Below are positions 26,185-35,122 of a stretch of 64,000 bases of DNA, in pieces. This DNA is from Mycobacterium senriense (GTDB taxonomy: Bacteria; Actinomycetota; Actinomycetes; Mycobacteriales; Mycobacteriaceae): assembly GCF_019668465.1 (NCBI RefSeq), contig NZ_AP024828.1, positions 372,001-436,000 of the forward strand. Reading direction: 5' to 3'. Both the position numbers and the translations under genes were made by a program. Within the stretch, counting starts at the first letter, position 1; every line of letters begins with the position of its first letter. Below the pieces are notes generated by a model, which saw nothing but the letters and a program-made list of their open reading frames with translations, had not been told where the DNA came from and searched no databases.

Positions 26185-27048
26185 GTGCAGACCATCGATC
26201 TCGCTTACGTCGGGCGGGGCATCCACGAAGAGCTGGTCGCCCACGTGGCCGACCAGGAGGGCTATTACGAGGATGAAGATGTCCACGTGGCCATCCGCGA
26301 CGGGGTTGGCTGGCCGGCAGAGCGACTGCGCCGCGGCGCGGTGATCGGCCTGGGCCGCACACTGTTGTCGCGGCTGACCGACGGGATCGATTGGAAAGCG
26401 GTCAGCGTCAACACCGATCGCCCGCTGTTCTGGTTTCTCGGCAACGCCGAGGTCACAACTATGGCGGACCTAGCCGGGCGGCGGCTGGCCGTCCATGCCG
26501 CCAGTAGCCCGCCCGGCACCTTCGCCCGGATCGTCCTGCGAAAGCATGGCCTGGACCCCGACCGCGACCTGGAGTGCGTGGTGCGGCATCCGGGTGACTA
26601 CCAGATGGACCTGCGCCGGCTCCGGGACGGCTCGATCGATGCCGCCTACGTGGGCAGCACCCTGTCCCCCGAACAGGTCGCCGAGGAGGAGGGGTTTCAC
26701 CCGCTGGCCTGGGTCGGCGATCACTTCCAGATCCCCACGGTGGGCGTCGCCGTCGACCCCGTGCACATCCCGCTGGACAGCGCCGCGCTGCGGTCCCTGT
26801 TGCGGGCCAATGAACGGGCGCTGCGTACCCTTGCCGAACGACCCAGCCTCGCAGTCGATTACATCAACTGGTTCCTCGACCGGCTCACCCGTGATGAAGC
26901 GGAGCGCTACTACGAGCGCTACGTCGGGCCGTACTTCCTCCCCGGCCGCGAGGTGGACCCGCTCGTCGCGCAGCGATCGCTCAACGCGGTCGCCGACGAA
27001 CTCGGTGTCGCCTCAACAGCCGCAGCGGACTTTTATCAGACCGGCTAG
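26185..27048 (+). CDS. NMT1/THI5-like periplasmic-binding-fold protein without signal peptide
   Basis: A 287-residue two-lobed binding fold of the NMT1/THI5 or SsuA type: DLAYVGRGIHEELVAHVADQEGYYEDEDVHV at the start, TMADLAGRRLAVHAASSPPGTFARIVLRKHGLDPDRDLE in the middle, then DAAYVGSTLSPEQ. It starts at GTG with neither signal peptide nor lipobox, and no ABC permease or ATPase is nearby. A soluble cytosolic sensor or an enzyme with the binding-protein fold is more likely than a transporter subunit. It ends 22 bp from the convergent desA3 gene. Confidence 0.75.
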   Translation: MQTIDLAYVGRGIHEELVAHVADQEGYYEDEDVHVAIRDGVGWPAERLRRGAVIGLGRTLLSRLTDGIDWKAVSVNTDRPLFWFLGNAEVTTMADLAGRRLAVHAASSPPGTFARIVLRKHGLDPDRDLECVVRHPGDYQMDLRRLRDGSIDAAYVGSTLSPEQVAEEEGFHPLAWVGDHFQIPTVGVAVDPVHIPLDSAALRSLLRANERALRTLAERPSLAVDYINWFLDRLTRDEAERYYERYVGPYFLPGREVDPLVAQRSLNAVADELGVASTAAADFYQTG

Positions 27049-27070
27049 CCGACGCAGTTAGCCGCGGTAA

Positions 27071-28354
27071 TCAGGCCGCCAGGCCTTCGCCGGCAGGGCG
27101 TGCCACTGCCGTCCGCTTCCCGCGCCGCCAACCACGCACCGCTGCGATCGCGGACTTCAGGCCGCGGCGGCGGCCGGTGGCCGGGTCGGTGCCCAGGAAG
27201 CCGGGCTCGAGCTCGGCGAACATCCGCTCGCTGCGGGTCTCCGGCGCATTGTCGGCGTCGTCGCGCAGGTACTTGTTCGGCAGCGAGAGCTTGGCCAGCG
27301 TGCGCCACGTCTTGGCGTACTGGAACAGGAAAGAGCCTGTGGTGTAAGGCAAGTCGTACTTGTCGCACACCTCGCGCACCCGCACCGAGATCTCGGCGTA
27401 CCGGTTGCTCGGCAGATCGGGGAACAGGTGATGTTCGATCTGATGGCACAGGTTGCCGCTCATGAACCGCAGCGCCGGCCCGGCCTCGAAATTGGCGCTG
27501 CCCAGCATCTGCCTCAGATACCACTGCCCCTTGGACTCGCCGATCATGTCCGTCTTGGTGAATTTCTCTGCGCCGTCAGGGAAATGGCCGCAGAAGATCA
27601 CCGCGTTGGCCCACACGTTGCGGATCACGTTGGCTGTTGCGTTGGCCGTCAGGGTCGACCGGTAGGTCGCCCCGGGTGACAACGAGGTCAGCGCCGGGAA
27701 CGCGACATAGTCCTTGAGCACCTGCCGCCCCGCCTTGGCCAAGAACTCGTCGACCCGCTGTCGGGCTTCGTCGTTGTCCATGCGGTGCTTTGCGATCTTG
27801 CCGAGCTCCACATGCTGCAGGCCCACTCCCCACTCGAAGAGCAGTGCGAGCAGGGTGTTGTACACCAGGTTGAAGATGTTGAAGCGCTTCCAGCGCTGGT
27901 CGCGGGTGACGCGCAGCAGGCCGTAGCCCACGTCGTCGTCCATCCCGAGGATGTTCGTGTACTTGTGGTGCACGAAGTTGTGGGTGTAGCGCCAGTGCTT
28001 GGACGACCCGCTCATGTCCCACTCCCACGCCGAGGAGTGAATCTCTGGGTCGTTCATCCAGTCCCACTGGCCGTGCATGACGTTGTGGCCGATCTCCATG
28101 TTCTCGACGATCTTGGCCACGCCCAGGGTGACGGTCCCCGCCCACCAGGCCGAGCGCCGCGAGCTGGCGGCCAGCAGCAGTCGGCCGGTCACCTCCAGCG
28201 CGCGCTGGGCCGCGATGGTGCGGCGGATGTAGCGAGCGTCCCGCTCGCCGCGTGAGTCTTCTACGTCCTGGCGGATGGCATCGAGCTCAACGGCCAGGTT
28301 TTCGATATCGGCATCCGTCAGATGGGCGAATACGTCGACGTCGGTGATTGCCAT
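27071..28354 (-). CDS. desA3: membrane acyl-CoA desaturase (DesA3 type)
   Basis: A 427-residue desaturase matching Rv3229c in length and motifs. Three histidine boxes bind the diiron centre: HNVMH (90-94), HNFVHH (125-130) and HQIEHH (304-309). DesA3 introduces the delta-9 double bond in stearoyl-CoA, giving oleate for membrane lipid and triacylglycerol. The partner reductase lies just upstream at 28450-29652. The promoter has a 24-bp perfect palindrome within a 30-bp motif shared with the reductase promoter. Confidence 0.93.
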   Translation of the reverse strand: MAITDVDVFAHLTDADIENLAVELDAIRQDVEDSRGERDARYIRRTIAAQRALEVTGRLLLAASSRRSAWWAGTVTLGVAKIVENMEIGHNVMHGQWDWMNDPEIHSSAWEWDMSGSSKHWRYTHNFVHHKYTNILGMDDDVGYGLLRVTRDQRWKRFNIFNLVYNTLLALLFEWGVGLQHVELGKIAKHRMDNDEARQRVDEFLAKAGRQVLKDYVAFPALTSLSPGATYRSTLTANATANVIRNVWANAVIFCGHFPDGAEKFTKTDMIGESKGQWYLRQMLGSANFEAGPALRFMSGNLCHQIEHHLFPDLPSNRYAEISVRVREVCDKYDLPYTTGSFLFQYAKTWRTLAKLSLPNKYLRDDADNAPETRSERMFAELEPGFLGTDPATGRRRGLKSAIAAVRGWRRGKRTAVARPAGEGLAA

Positions 28355-28401
28355 CGTCGTGATCTCCCTGCGGTCGATTGTCGGTCTTAACGTGTTCCAG
28401 A

Positions 28402-28436
28402 CCTACGCTATCGTAACCTACGAAGCCGTAGGTTAC
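28402..28436. promoter_or_regulatory. bipartite operator upstream of desA3
   Basis: GTAACCTACG and CGTAGGTTAC are perfect inverted arms around aagc (28413-28436). The overlapping half-site CTACGctatCGTA is immediately to the left. The 30 bp at 28402-28431 match 25 of 30 bases at 29683-29712, in front of the reductase gene. Confidence 0.7.
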
Positions 28437-28449
28437 CTATGAGTAGCCT

Positions 28450-29652
28450 TTAAATGTCGAGCACGCAATCGCCGGAAGCCGCGGACACGCAGGTCTGCAC
28501 CCGAGTCCCCGGGTCGTGCTCCTGGCCGGTGCGCAGATCGCGAACGTGACCCTCGACGAGGCCGACCACACACGACTGGCAGATCCCCATGCGGCACCCG
28601 AAGGGCATCTGCACGCCGACACTTTCGCCCGCGTCCATCAGCGACGTCGCCGCGTCGGCGTCAGCGGTGCGTCCGGTTCGGGCGAAGGTGACGGTGCCGC
28701 CGGCGCCGGCGGGCGCGGCCTTGGACACCGCGAACCGCTCGAGGTGCAAGCGCTCACCGATACCTGCGGCCGTCCATACCCGCTCGGCCTCGGCGAGCAT
28801 GCCTTCCGGACCACAGGCCCAGGTCTGGCGTTCGCGCCAGTCCGGCACCTCCTGGTCCAGCACGGAAAGGTCCAGCCGGCCCTGGGCGCGCGTCTCGCGC
28901 AGCCGCATCCGATAGCCGGGGTGCTCGGCGGCCAGCGCGGACAACTCTGCGCGAAACATGACGTCGGACTGGGTAGGTGCCGAGTGCAGATGGGCAATGT
29001 CGCCGATTTGGTTGCGGCGCACCAGGGTTCGCAGCATCGATATCACCGGCGTGATCCCCGAGCCGGCGGTGAGGAACAGGATCGACGCGGGAGCCGGATC
29101 GGGCAGCACGAAGTTGCCCTGCGGCGCGGCCAGCCGGACGATGGTGCCCGGCTCGACACCGGCAACCAGGTGCGACGACAGGAAGCCCTCCGGCATCGCC
29201 TTCACGGTGATGGTCACGGTGCGCGCCGAACCGGAGTCGGGGCGCGAGCCTCCGCCGGCCGGGGCCGAGGTGAGCGAGTACGACCGCCAGCGCCAGCGAC
29301 CGTCCATCAGCAGTCCGATGCCGATGTACTGGCCCGGCTGGTAGTCGAAGTTGAAGCCCCAGCCCGGCTTGATGACCAGCGTCGCGGAATCTTCCGTCTC
29401 GCGGCGCACCTGCAGGATGCGGCCCCGCAGTTCACGCGCCGACCAGAGCGGGTTGGCCAGGTGCAGATAGTCATCGGGCAACAGCGGCGTCGTGATGCGT
29501 GCGGCGAGCTTGCGCAGCGCATGCCAGCCGGGGTGCCGGTCAGCGCCGGCGACAACGGGTCGCCTGGTGTCGACAACGTTGCCCGTGATCGATGGGTTAC
29601 GTCTGCCCAGGGGAAGCTCCTGCTCACGATGCGGCGTGTGGCTTGCGCTCAC
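28450..29652 (-). CDS. ferredoxin-type oxidoreductase, electron donor to DesA3 (Rv3230c-like)
   Basis: A 400-residue fusion: FAD domain with RSYSLTS (about 124-130), NAD-binding domain with [13 protein letters not shown] and CGPEGML, and a C-terminal plant-type 2Fe-2S domain with CRMGICQSC (Cys ligands near 353, 358 and 361, with a fourth in TCVSA). In M. tuberculosis, Rv3230c passes electrons from NADPH to DesA3. The annotated start is GTG; the first 35 residues are variable and a later start is possible. Its own copy of the bipartite operator suggests it can be transcribed separately. Confidence 0.9.
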   Translation of the reverse strand: MSASHTPHREQELPLGRRNPSITGNVVDTRRPVVAGADRHPGWHALRKLAARITTPLLPDDYLHLANPLWSARELRGRILQVRRETEDSATLVIKPGWGFNFDYQPGQYIGIGLLMDGRWRWRSYSLTSAPAGGGSRPDSGSARTVTITVKAMPEGFLSSHLVAGVEPGTIVRLAAPQGNFVLPDPAPASILFLTAGSGITPVISMLRTLVRRNQIGDIAHLHSAPTQSDVMFRAELSALAAEHPGYRMRLRETRAQGRLDLSVLDQEVPDWRERQTWACGPEGMLAEAERVWTAAGIGERLHLERFAVSKAAPAGAGGTVTFARTGRTADADAATSLMDAGESVGVQMPFGCRMGICQSCVVGLVEGHVRDLRTGQEHDPGTRVQTCVSAASGDCVLDI

Positions 29653-29682
29653 ATTGTGATCGATTCTGTGCGCTTCACGAAA

Positions 29683-29712
29683 CCTACGGTACCGTAACCT
29701 ACGGTGTCGTAG
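29683..29712. promoter_or_regulatory. bipartite operator upstream of the desaturase reductase
   Basis: TACGGTACCGTA (29685-29696) is a 12-bp perfect palindrome; CTACGgtgtCGTAG follows at once. Same architecture and 25 of 30 identical bases as the desA3 site, hence the same regulator, probably TetR-like. Confidence 0.65.
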
Positions 29713-29756
29713 CTAGCGCAGCTGCCTGGTTTGCCTCACATTCGGCCGCTGGTCTT

Positions 29757-30272
29757 TCACATCAGCTCCAGCAGGAACGGCAGCTCCTGGTTGGCGTACC
29801 AGGCCAGATCGTGGTCCTGCGCATCCCCGACAATCAGGTCGGCGTCCTCATCGCCCAGGTCGGCGGCGTCGACCGCCTCGATGGCCCTCGCCACCGCCGG
29901 TTCGGCCCCGGCGTTGTCGACGTAGGCGGCGATCACATGGTCGATTGGCACCGGCCCGGACAGTCTGACCACGGCGTCGTCGAGGTCGGGCCGGTACGTG
30001 ACGTCCTCGACCTCGGCGACCAGCACCGCGCGGCGGGGCGGCGGGGACTCCGACGGCTCGCCGCCCCCTTCCGCCGCCGCCAGCAGCCGCAGCGACGCCA
30101 GCGCCGCCTCGCGCAGCGCCACGTCGGCGAGCTCGTCGTCGTCGCCCTCGGCGTAGGCCTCGCGCAGCCTCGGGGTCAGTGCGAACGCGGTGCCGCTGAC
30201 CGGCCACAACGAGCCGTCGGCGACGAGCTGCGCCAACATGGGCAGCGTGGCAGGGATATAGACGACCGTCAT
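29757..30272 (-). CDS. DUF6912-type conserved hypothetical (Rv3231c-like)
   Basis: A 171-residue acidic soluble protein with no membrane segment. TVVYIPATLPMLAQLVADGSLWPVSGTAFALTPRLREAYAEGDDDELADVALREAA opens the protein and HVIAAYVDNAGAEPAVARAIEAV lies in the C-terminal half; both look conserved with Rv3231c. No catalytic motif is apparent and no function is assigned. It lies between the desaturase reductase and ppk2. Confidence 0.75.
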   Translation of the reverse strand: MTVVYIPATLPMLAQLVADGSLWPVSGTAFALTPRLREAYAEGDDDELADVALREAALASLRLLAAAEGGGEPSESPPPRRAVLVAEVEDVTYRPDLDDAVVRLSGPVPIDHVIAAYVDNAGAEPAVARAIEAVDAADLGDEDADLIVGDAQDHDLAWYANQELPFLLELM

Positions 30273-30286
30273 GTCGCGCCTCGATT

Positions 30287-30331
30287 GTGGCGACCCCCTG
30301 CGACCGGCCGTGCCGCTCTTGCGATCGCCAC
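30287..30331 (-). repeat. 45-bp dispersed palindromic repeat, copy A
   Basis: Arms GTGGCGA and TCGCCAC enclose 31 bp and GCGATCGC is present. It sits in the 61-bp gap between ppk2 and the DUF6912-type gene, ending 2 bp before the ppk2 stop triplet. It is the most diverged copy inside the loop. Confidence 0.8.
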
Positions 30332-30333
30332 GG

Positions 30334-31212
30334 CTAGATCAGCGTGGCCGCGTAGTCGACATACGTCGACAGCTCACGCGCCGGGCGCTGGTAGTTGCCA
30401 CTGACGACGGGATGCGCAGGCAGCTTGACCTTGGGCGTCTCGACATCGCGGTAGGGGACGGTGGATAACAAATGGGCCATCATGTTCAGTCGGGCGTGCT
30501 TCTTGATATCGGACTCCACGACATACCACGGACTCGCCGGGGTGTCGGTGTGCACCATCATCTCGTCCTTGGCGCGTGAATAGTCCTCCCACCGGTATAC
30601 CGATTCCAGGTCGATCGGGGACAGCTTCCATCGCCGGACCGGGTCATTCAGCCGTGCTTTGAACCGGCGCAGCTGTTCGGCCTCGGAGACCGAGAACCAG
30701 TATTTGCGCAGCAGAATCCCGTCATCGGTGAGCATCTGCTCGAAGATCGGCGTCTGCCGCAAAAACAGCGCATACTCCTGCGGCGTGCAGAACTCCATGA
30801 CTTTCTCGATGCCCGCCCGGTTGTACCACGACCGGTCGAACAGCACGATCTCGCCTTTGCTGGGTAAATGGGCGATGTAGCGCTGGAAATACCACTGACC
30901 GCGTTCGCGATCTGTCGGCACCGGCAGTGCGGCTATCCGTGCAACGCGTGGGCTGAGGTATTCGGTAACCCGTTTGATGGCACCGCCCTTGCCCGCGGCA
31001 TCACGACCTTCGAACAACACCACCAGCCGCGCCCCGGACTGCCGCAGCCACTCCTGCAGCTTCACCAATTCCGTTTGCAGCCTGAACAATTCGGCGTCGT
31101 AGACCTCATCGGAGATCCTGGGCACAGTCGGCCCCGCCGACTTCTTCTTGCTCGGCTTCGCCGGCGCGCCATCACGTTTCGCGGTGCTCACAGAAACGAA
31201 TACTAGCCCCAC
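30334..31212 (-). CDS. ppk2: polyphosphate kinase 2 family enzyme
   Basis: A 292-residue PPK2, like Rv3232c. Walker A is GRDAAGKGG (69-77), Walker B/lid FDRSWYNR (125-132), and RYIAHLP, YWFSVSEAEQ and VVESDIKKHARLN are family signatures. PPK2 makes GTP or ATP from polyphosphate and NDP. The N-terminal 30 residues are basic and disordered. GTG 31212 aligns with the M. tuberculosis start, but GTG 31191 is equally possible as neither has a clear ribosome-binding site. Confidence 0.93.
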   Translation of the reverse strand: MGLVFVSVSTAKRDGAPAKPSKKKSAGPTVPRISDEVYDAELFRLQTELVKLQEWLRQSGARLVVLFEGRDAAGKGGAIKRVTEYLSPRVARIAALPVPTDRERGQWYFQRYIAHLPSKGEIVLFDRSWYNRAGIEKVMEFCTPQEYALFLRQTPIFEQMLTDDGILLRKYWFSVSEAEQLRRFKARLNDPVRRWKLSPIDLESVYRWEDYSRAKDEMMVHTDTPASPWYVVESDIKKHARLNMMAHLLSTVPYRDVETPKVKLPAHPVVSGNYQRPARELSTYVDYAATLI

Positions 31213-31232
31213 GCAGGGGTTTTCAACGCCGA

Positions 31233-32654
31233 CTAGGACCGGGAGGCCTCCAGCAGTTCTTCGAGCGCCTGGTTCAGCAGTCCGGGCAGCAGCTCGACAT
31301 CGCTCATGGCTTCGCGATCGGCGTTGATTCCGTAATAGAGCTCACCGTTATACGACGTCACGCCGATGGCCAGCGCCTGATTGTGCAGCAGCGGCGGCAC
31401 CGCGTAGGTCTCCAGCAGTTTGGTGCCGGCGACGTACATCTGCGACTGGGCGCCCGGGGCGTTGGTGATGAGCAGGTTGAACGTGCGCTTGGAGAAGCTC
31501 GGGAAACTGGTCGCCACCCGGATGCCCATGGCGTGCAGCGTCGGTGGGGCAAAACCCGACAGCGTGACGATGGTCCTGGCGTCGACCAACTGGGCGGCCG
31601 TCGGGTTCGACTCGGTGGCGTGCGCGATCTGCGACAGCCGCACCACGGCATTGGGCTCCCCCACCGGCAGGTCGACCAGGAACGGCATCACCTGGCTGAT
31701 CGCCTGTCCGGGGCCGCTCGCGTCGAGGTCGCCGTTGGCGTACACCGACAGTGGAGCCATCGCCCGCACCGTCGCGGTCGCCGGGGCCGCCACCCCACGC
31801 GACATCAGCCAGTTACCCAGCGCGCCGGCGATGACCGCGAGCACCACGTCGTTGACGTCGCAGTCATACCGCGCACGCACGGTGCGATAGTCGTCGAGGC
31901 TGCCCCGTGCGACGGTGAAGCGCCGGTGACGCGACACGGTGGCGTTGAGCGGGCTGCTGGGCGCGGTGCCCCGGGTCACGGTGCGCACGAAATCGACGGC
32001 CCGGCGGCCGGCGTCGAGCAGCTCGCCGTGGTTGGTCACCAGCCCACCGATCATCGAGCCGACGGCCTGCAGCTGCGCGCCCGGTCCCGTGAACCATTCG
32101 CCGACCGCGCCCAGCATCAGCCGGGTGTACCCAGGGTCACGCTCCGGTACCCAGATGTCCTCGGGAAAGGGTGCCGGGCGTTTGGTCCGGTCGGCGATGA
32201 CGTGATTGATCTCCAGCGCCGACATGCCGTTGATCAGCGCCTGGTGCGACTTCGTGTAGAGGGCGACCCGGTTCTTGGACAGTCCTTCGACCAGGTACAT
32301 CTCCCAGAGCGGCCGGGACTTGTCCAGTGGTCGTGCGGCCAGCCGCGCGATCAGTTCGTGCAGCTGCTCGTCGCTGCCGGGCGAGGGCAGCGCCGAGCGG
32401 CGCACGTGGTAGGTGATGTCGAAGTCGTTGTCGTCGAGCCACACCGGCCGGGCCGTGCCGACCCGCACCTCGCGCACCTTCTGCCGATAGCGCGGTATCT
32501 GCGGCAGCCGCTGTTCGACGGTGGCCAGCAGGGTCTCGTAGCTCAAGCCGGCACGCGGGCGGCGCAGGATCGACAGCGATCCGACGTACATGGGGGTGGC
32601 CGTGTTTTCCAGCCGGTAGAACGACGCGTCCGACGGCGACAAGCGACTCACCAT
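31233..32654 (-). CDS. tgs3: WS/DGAT-type O-acyltransferase (Tgs3-like)
   Basis: A 473-residue wax ester synthase/diacylglycerol acyltransferase with LDKSRPLWEMYLVEGL (110-125), the condensation motif and VNDVVLAVIAGAL in the second half. The HHxxxDG motif reads H137-Q-A-L-I-N142-G, so the second His and the Asp are replaced. In M. tuberculosis this locus is two ORFs (Rv3233c/Rv3234c); here it is one intact gene. A triacylglycerol or wax ester role is expected from the family but needs care given the motif. AGGAGG lies upstream of the ATG. Confidence 0.87.
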   Translation of the reverse strand: MVSRLSPSDASFYRLENTATPMYVGSLSILRRPRAGLSYETLLATVEQRLPQIPRYRQKVREVRVGTARPVWLDDNDFDITYHVRRSALPSPGSDEQLHELIARLAARPLDKSRPLWEMYLVEGLSKNRVALYTKSHQALINGMSALEINHVIADRTKRPAPFPEDIWVPERDPGYTRLMLGAVGEWFTGPGAQLQAVGSMIGGLVTNHGELLDAGRRAVDFVRTVTRGTAPSSPLNATVSRHRRFTVARGSLDDYRTVRARYDCDVNDVVLAVIAGALGNWLMSRGVAAPATATVRAMAPLSVYANGDLDASGPGQAISQVMPFLVDLPVGEPNAVVRLSQIAHATESNPTAAQLVDARTIVTLSGFAPPTLHAMGIRVATSFPSFSKRTFNLLITNAPGAQSQMYVAGTKLLETYAVPPLLHNQALAIGVTSYNGELYYGINADREAMSDVELLPGLLNQALEELLEASRS

Positions 32655-32853
32655 GCGGCGCTGTCCTCCTGGTCACTTCGTCGCGTGCGTTGGTGCAAAG
32701 GGCCCGATGTCCCGCCCACGGTAATCGCCTGAGCCGTGCGCTAGTCAGCGCGGGTACGCGTGCGGTCGAGTTGTGCCATGATGGCCACTGACTAACCACT
32801 GTCTGCCCCTCTCCAGCAGGCTCCCGGTCCGGCCGAAGAGTTGGAGAGTGCGC

Positions 32854-33408
32854 GTGAACACTGGTCCCGTTGCGAATCCATCTGACGCTTTCACCGTCAT
32901 ACCACTGATTGATTACGAGCCGCCGGCGCAGGAGGTTTCGCGCACCGTCGCGCCGTGCCGGCCATCGTCGCGTCCCCCGTCGCGCCGCGGCAGCAGCCAC
33001 GCGCCGCCGCGTTCCTACACCGGGCAGCCCAGCAGGGCGCCGGATCCGGGCGCGGTCATGTCTCCGCGACTGCGTCAAGCGGCCGTCTTCGCCGACGCGG
33101 CGCTGCGCCGGGTGCTGGAGGTCATCGATCGCCGCCGGCCGGCGGCCCAGTTGAATCCGATGTTGGCGCCGAGCCTGGTGGATTCGGTAGCCGCGGTTGG
33201 CCGTTCGGCCGCGGGCCGTAACCGAGGCGCCGCGGTGTTGCGCCGCATGCGGCTACAGGCCGCAGGTCACCGCGACCCGGACTCGGCGGCCGAGGTCTTC
33301 GGTTCCTACAGCCGCGGGAACCGGATCCACGCCATCGCCTGCCGGGTCGAGCAGGTCAGCGCCGCGGGCGGCACCCGGTGGATGGTGGTGGCCCTGCACA
33401 TCGGATGA
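32854..33408 (+). CDS. Rv3235-family conserved hypothetical
   Basis: A 184-residue protein. A Pro/Arg/Ser-rich, probably disordered N-terminus (about 1-70) is followed by a compact helical and beta domain (SPRLRQAAVFADAALRRVLEVIDRRRP, then EVFGSYSRGNRIHAIACRVEQV, MVVALHIG). It aligns with Rv3235; the family is often encoded next to secA1 in actinobacteria. GTG 32854 is preferred over GTG 32848 because GGAGA is spaced 6 bp from it. No enzyme motif is seen. Confidence 0.72.
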   Translation: MNTGPVANPSDAFTVIPLIDYEPPAQEVSRTVAPCRPSSRPPSRRGSSHAPPRSYTGQPSRAPDPGAVMSPRLRQAAVFADAALRRVLEVIDRRRPAAQLNPMLAPSLVDSVAAVGRSAAGRNRGAAVLRRMRLQAAGHRDPDSAAEVFGSYSRGNRIHAIACRVEQVSAAGGTRWMVVALHIG

Positions 33409-33421
33409 CGGCGGCCACCGG

Positions 33422-34579
33422 TCAGGCCGCCGGCGCGGCGCCGGCCGGGCGCGGACCACCCGTGTAGCGGGTGAGGATGGGTCCCGCAATCGCCATGATG
33501 AAAACGTAGGACGTCGCCAGCGCCGCGACCGCGGGCAGCGACTTGCCGGCCAATCCGATGATGATCAACGAGAACTCGCCGCGTGCGATCAGCGCGGTGC
33601 CCGCGCGCAGCTGCCCGCGCCGCGCCACCCCGTCGTGCCGCGCGGCGAAGATCCCGGTGGCCACCTTGGTCGCCGCGGTCACCGCGGCCAGAACCAGCGC
33701 CGCCGGAAGCATCGGGACCAACTCGTGTGGGTCCACCGAGTAGCCGATCGCCAGGAAGAAGATGGCGGCGAACAGGTCGCGCAGCGGGCTCAGCACCTGA
33801 CGGGCCCGCTCGGCCGTCTCGCCGGTCAGGGTCAGGCCCACCAGGAACGCGCCTACCGCGGCCGAGGCGTGCAGGGACTCCGCCACCGCCGCCACGATCA
33901 GGGTGATGCCCAGGACCCGGAGCATCAGCTGTTCGGAGTCGGGGTGTTGCACGAGCCGCTCTACGTGGTGACCCCACCGGTAGGACGCGGCGAACGCCGC
34001 CACCAGGGCGCCCACCGCCACGGCCATGCCGCCCACAGCGTGCAGCCATCCGCCGCCCGACGCCAGGACCGCGAAGAGCGGCAGATACGCGGCCATCGCG
34101 AAGTCTTCGAGCACCAGTACCGACAGCACCGCCGGCGTCTCCCGGTTGCCGAGCCGCTGCAGGTCCTCCAGCAGCCGTGCGATGACGCCCGAGGAGGAGA
34201 TGTAGGTGACGCCGGCCAGACACAGGATGGCCACGCCGTCCAATCCCAGTAGCCAGCCGGCGATCGCGCCGGGCGCGGCGTTGAGCACGATGTCCACGGC
34301 CGCCGACGGCAGGTGGTGGCGCATGCTGGAAGAGAATTCGGCCACCGAGAACTCGCAGCCCAGGGTCAGCAGCAGCAACACGACGCCGATGGGCGCGCTG
34401 GTGGTGATGAACTGGCCGCCTGCGGCCATCGGCAGGATGCCGCCGTTGCCCAAGGCCAATCCCGCCAGCAGGTACACGGGGATGGGCGACAACGCGAATC
34501 GCCTTGCGGCGGCGCCCAATACGGCCAGAGTGGCCAGGAGGGCGCCGAGTTGCAAAAGCAGCGTCCCCGAAATCTGCAC
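33422..34579 (-). CDS. CPA2-family cation/proton antiporter (KefB-like)
   Basis: A 385-residue membrane protein with about 11 helices and the Na+/H+-exchanger fold: PVYLLAGLALGNGG, LLLLTLGCEFS, VLEDFAMAAYLPLFAVL and AFLVGLTL, plus GTALIARGEFSL. It corresponds to Rv3236c. It starts at GTG, 4 bp after the regulator gene for a KhtT-type subunit, and lacks the C-terminal RCK domain of true KefB. It probably exchanges K+ or Na+ for H+. Confidence 0.9.
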   Translation of the reverse strand: MQISGTLLLQLGALLATLAVLGAAARRFALSPIPVYLLAGLALGNGGILPMAAGGQFITTSAPIGVVLLLLTLGCEFSVAEFSSSMRHHLPSAAVDIVLNAAPGAIAGWLLGLDGVAILCLAGVTYISSSGVIARLLEDLQRLGNRETPAVLSVLVLEDFAMAAYLPLFAVLASGGGWLHAVGGMAVAVGALVAAFAASYRWGHHVERLVQHPDSEQLMLRVLGITLIVAAVAESLHASAAVGAFLVGLTLTGETAERARQVLSPLRDLFAAIFFLAIGYSVDPHELVPMLPAALVLAAVTAATKVATGIFAARHDGVARRGQLRAGTALIARGEFSLIIIGLAGKSLPAVAALATSYVFIMAIAGPILTRYTGGPRPAGAAPAA

Positions 34580-34583
34580 CGGC

Positions 34584-35066
34584 TCAGCCTTTGTCGATAA
34601 TCTTCTCGACGCCTGCGATGCCGTCTTCGGTGCCGATCACGATCAGAACGTCTTGGACGTGCAGCATCTCGGCGGGTCCGGGTGAGGCGAGCACTTGCTC
34701 GTTGCGCACGATCGCCACGATGGATGCGCCGGTACGGGTGCGCGCCCGGGTGTCACCCAGCGGGTGATCCACGAAGGGGCTGCCGGCCAGGATGTGCACC
34801 TGGCCGGTCTCGAGCCCGGGGACCTCGCTGGCCAGCTCGGTGAATCGCTCCGCGATCCGCGGCGCACCCAGGATCTGGGCGACGGCCTCGGCCTCCTGGT
34901 CGTTGAGGTGCAGCAGCGGCCGGGCCTCGTCCGGATCTTCGCGGGCGTACACGACGACATCGAAATCGCCGCTGCGCCGCGCGATGATGCCGATGCGGTC
35001 GCCCCTCTGATCGGTGAATTCGTAGCGAAGACCGACCCCGGGGAGCAACACCTCCTTGACATCCAT
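34584..35066 (-). CDS. KhtT/TrkA-C regulatory subunit of the cation antiporter
   Basis: A 160-residue cytosolic protein: an N-terminal KhtT-like domain (about 1-70, LPGVGLRYEFTDQRGDRIGII) and a C-terminal RCK_C domain (about 75-160, ending VQDVLIVIGTEDG). It matches Rv3237c. Such subunits gate a partner CPA2 antiporter in response to ligand or pH. It lies 4 bp upstream of the antiporter gene in the same operon. Confidence 0.88.
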   Translation of the reverse strand: MDVKEVLLPGVGLRYEFTDQRGDRIGIIARRSGDFDVVVYAREDPDEARPLLHLNDQEAEAVAQILGAPRIAERFTELASEVPGLETGQVHILAGSPFVDHPLGDTRARTRTGASIVAIVRNEQVLASPGPAEMLHVQDVLIVIGTEDGIAGVEKIIDKG

Positions 35067-35122
35067 ACGTCAATCCTGACAGGTCGCCGGGCGCTGCCGA
35101 AAGCGGATGAACGCAAAGATGC

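Noticed and set aside
26185-27048. ABC transporter substrate-binding lipoprotein
   Set aside because: No signal peptide or lipobox, and no permease or ATPase gene nearby, despite the NMT1-like fold.
27071-29652. desA3 and the reductase as one simple operon
   Set aside because: Each gene has its own copy of the bipartite operator, and a 95-bp gap separates them, so independent promoters are more likely; read-through cannot be excluded.
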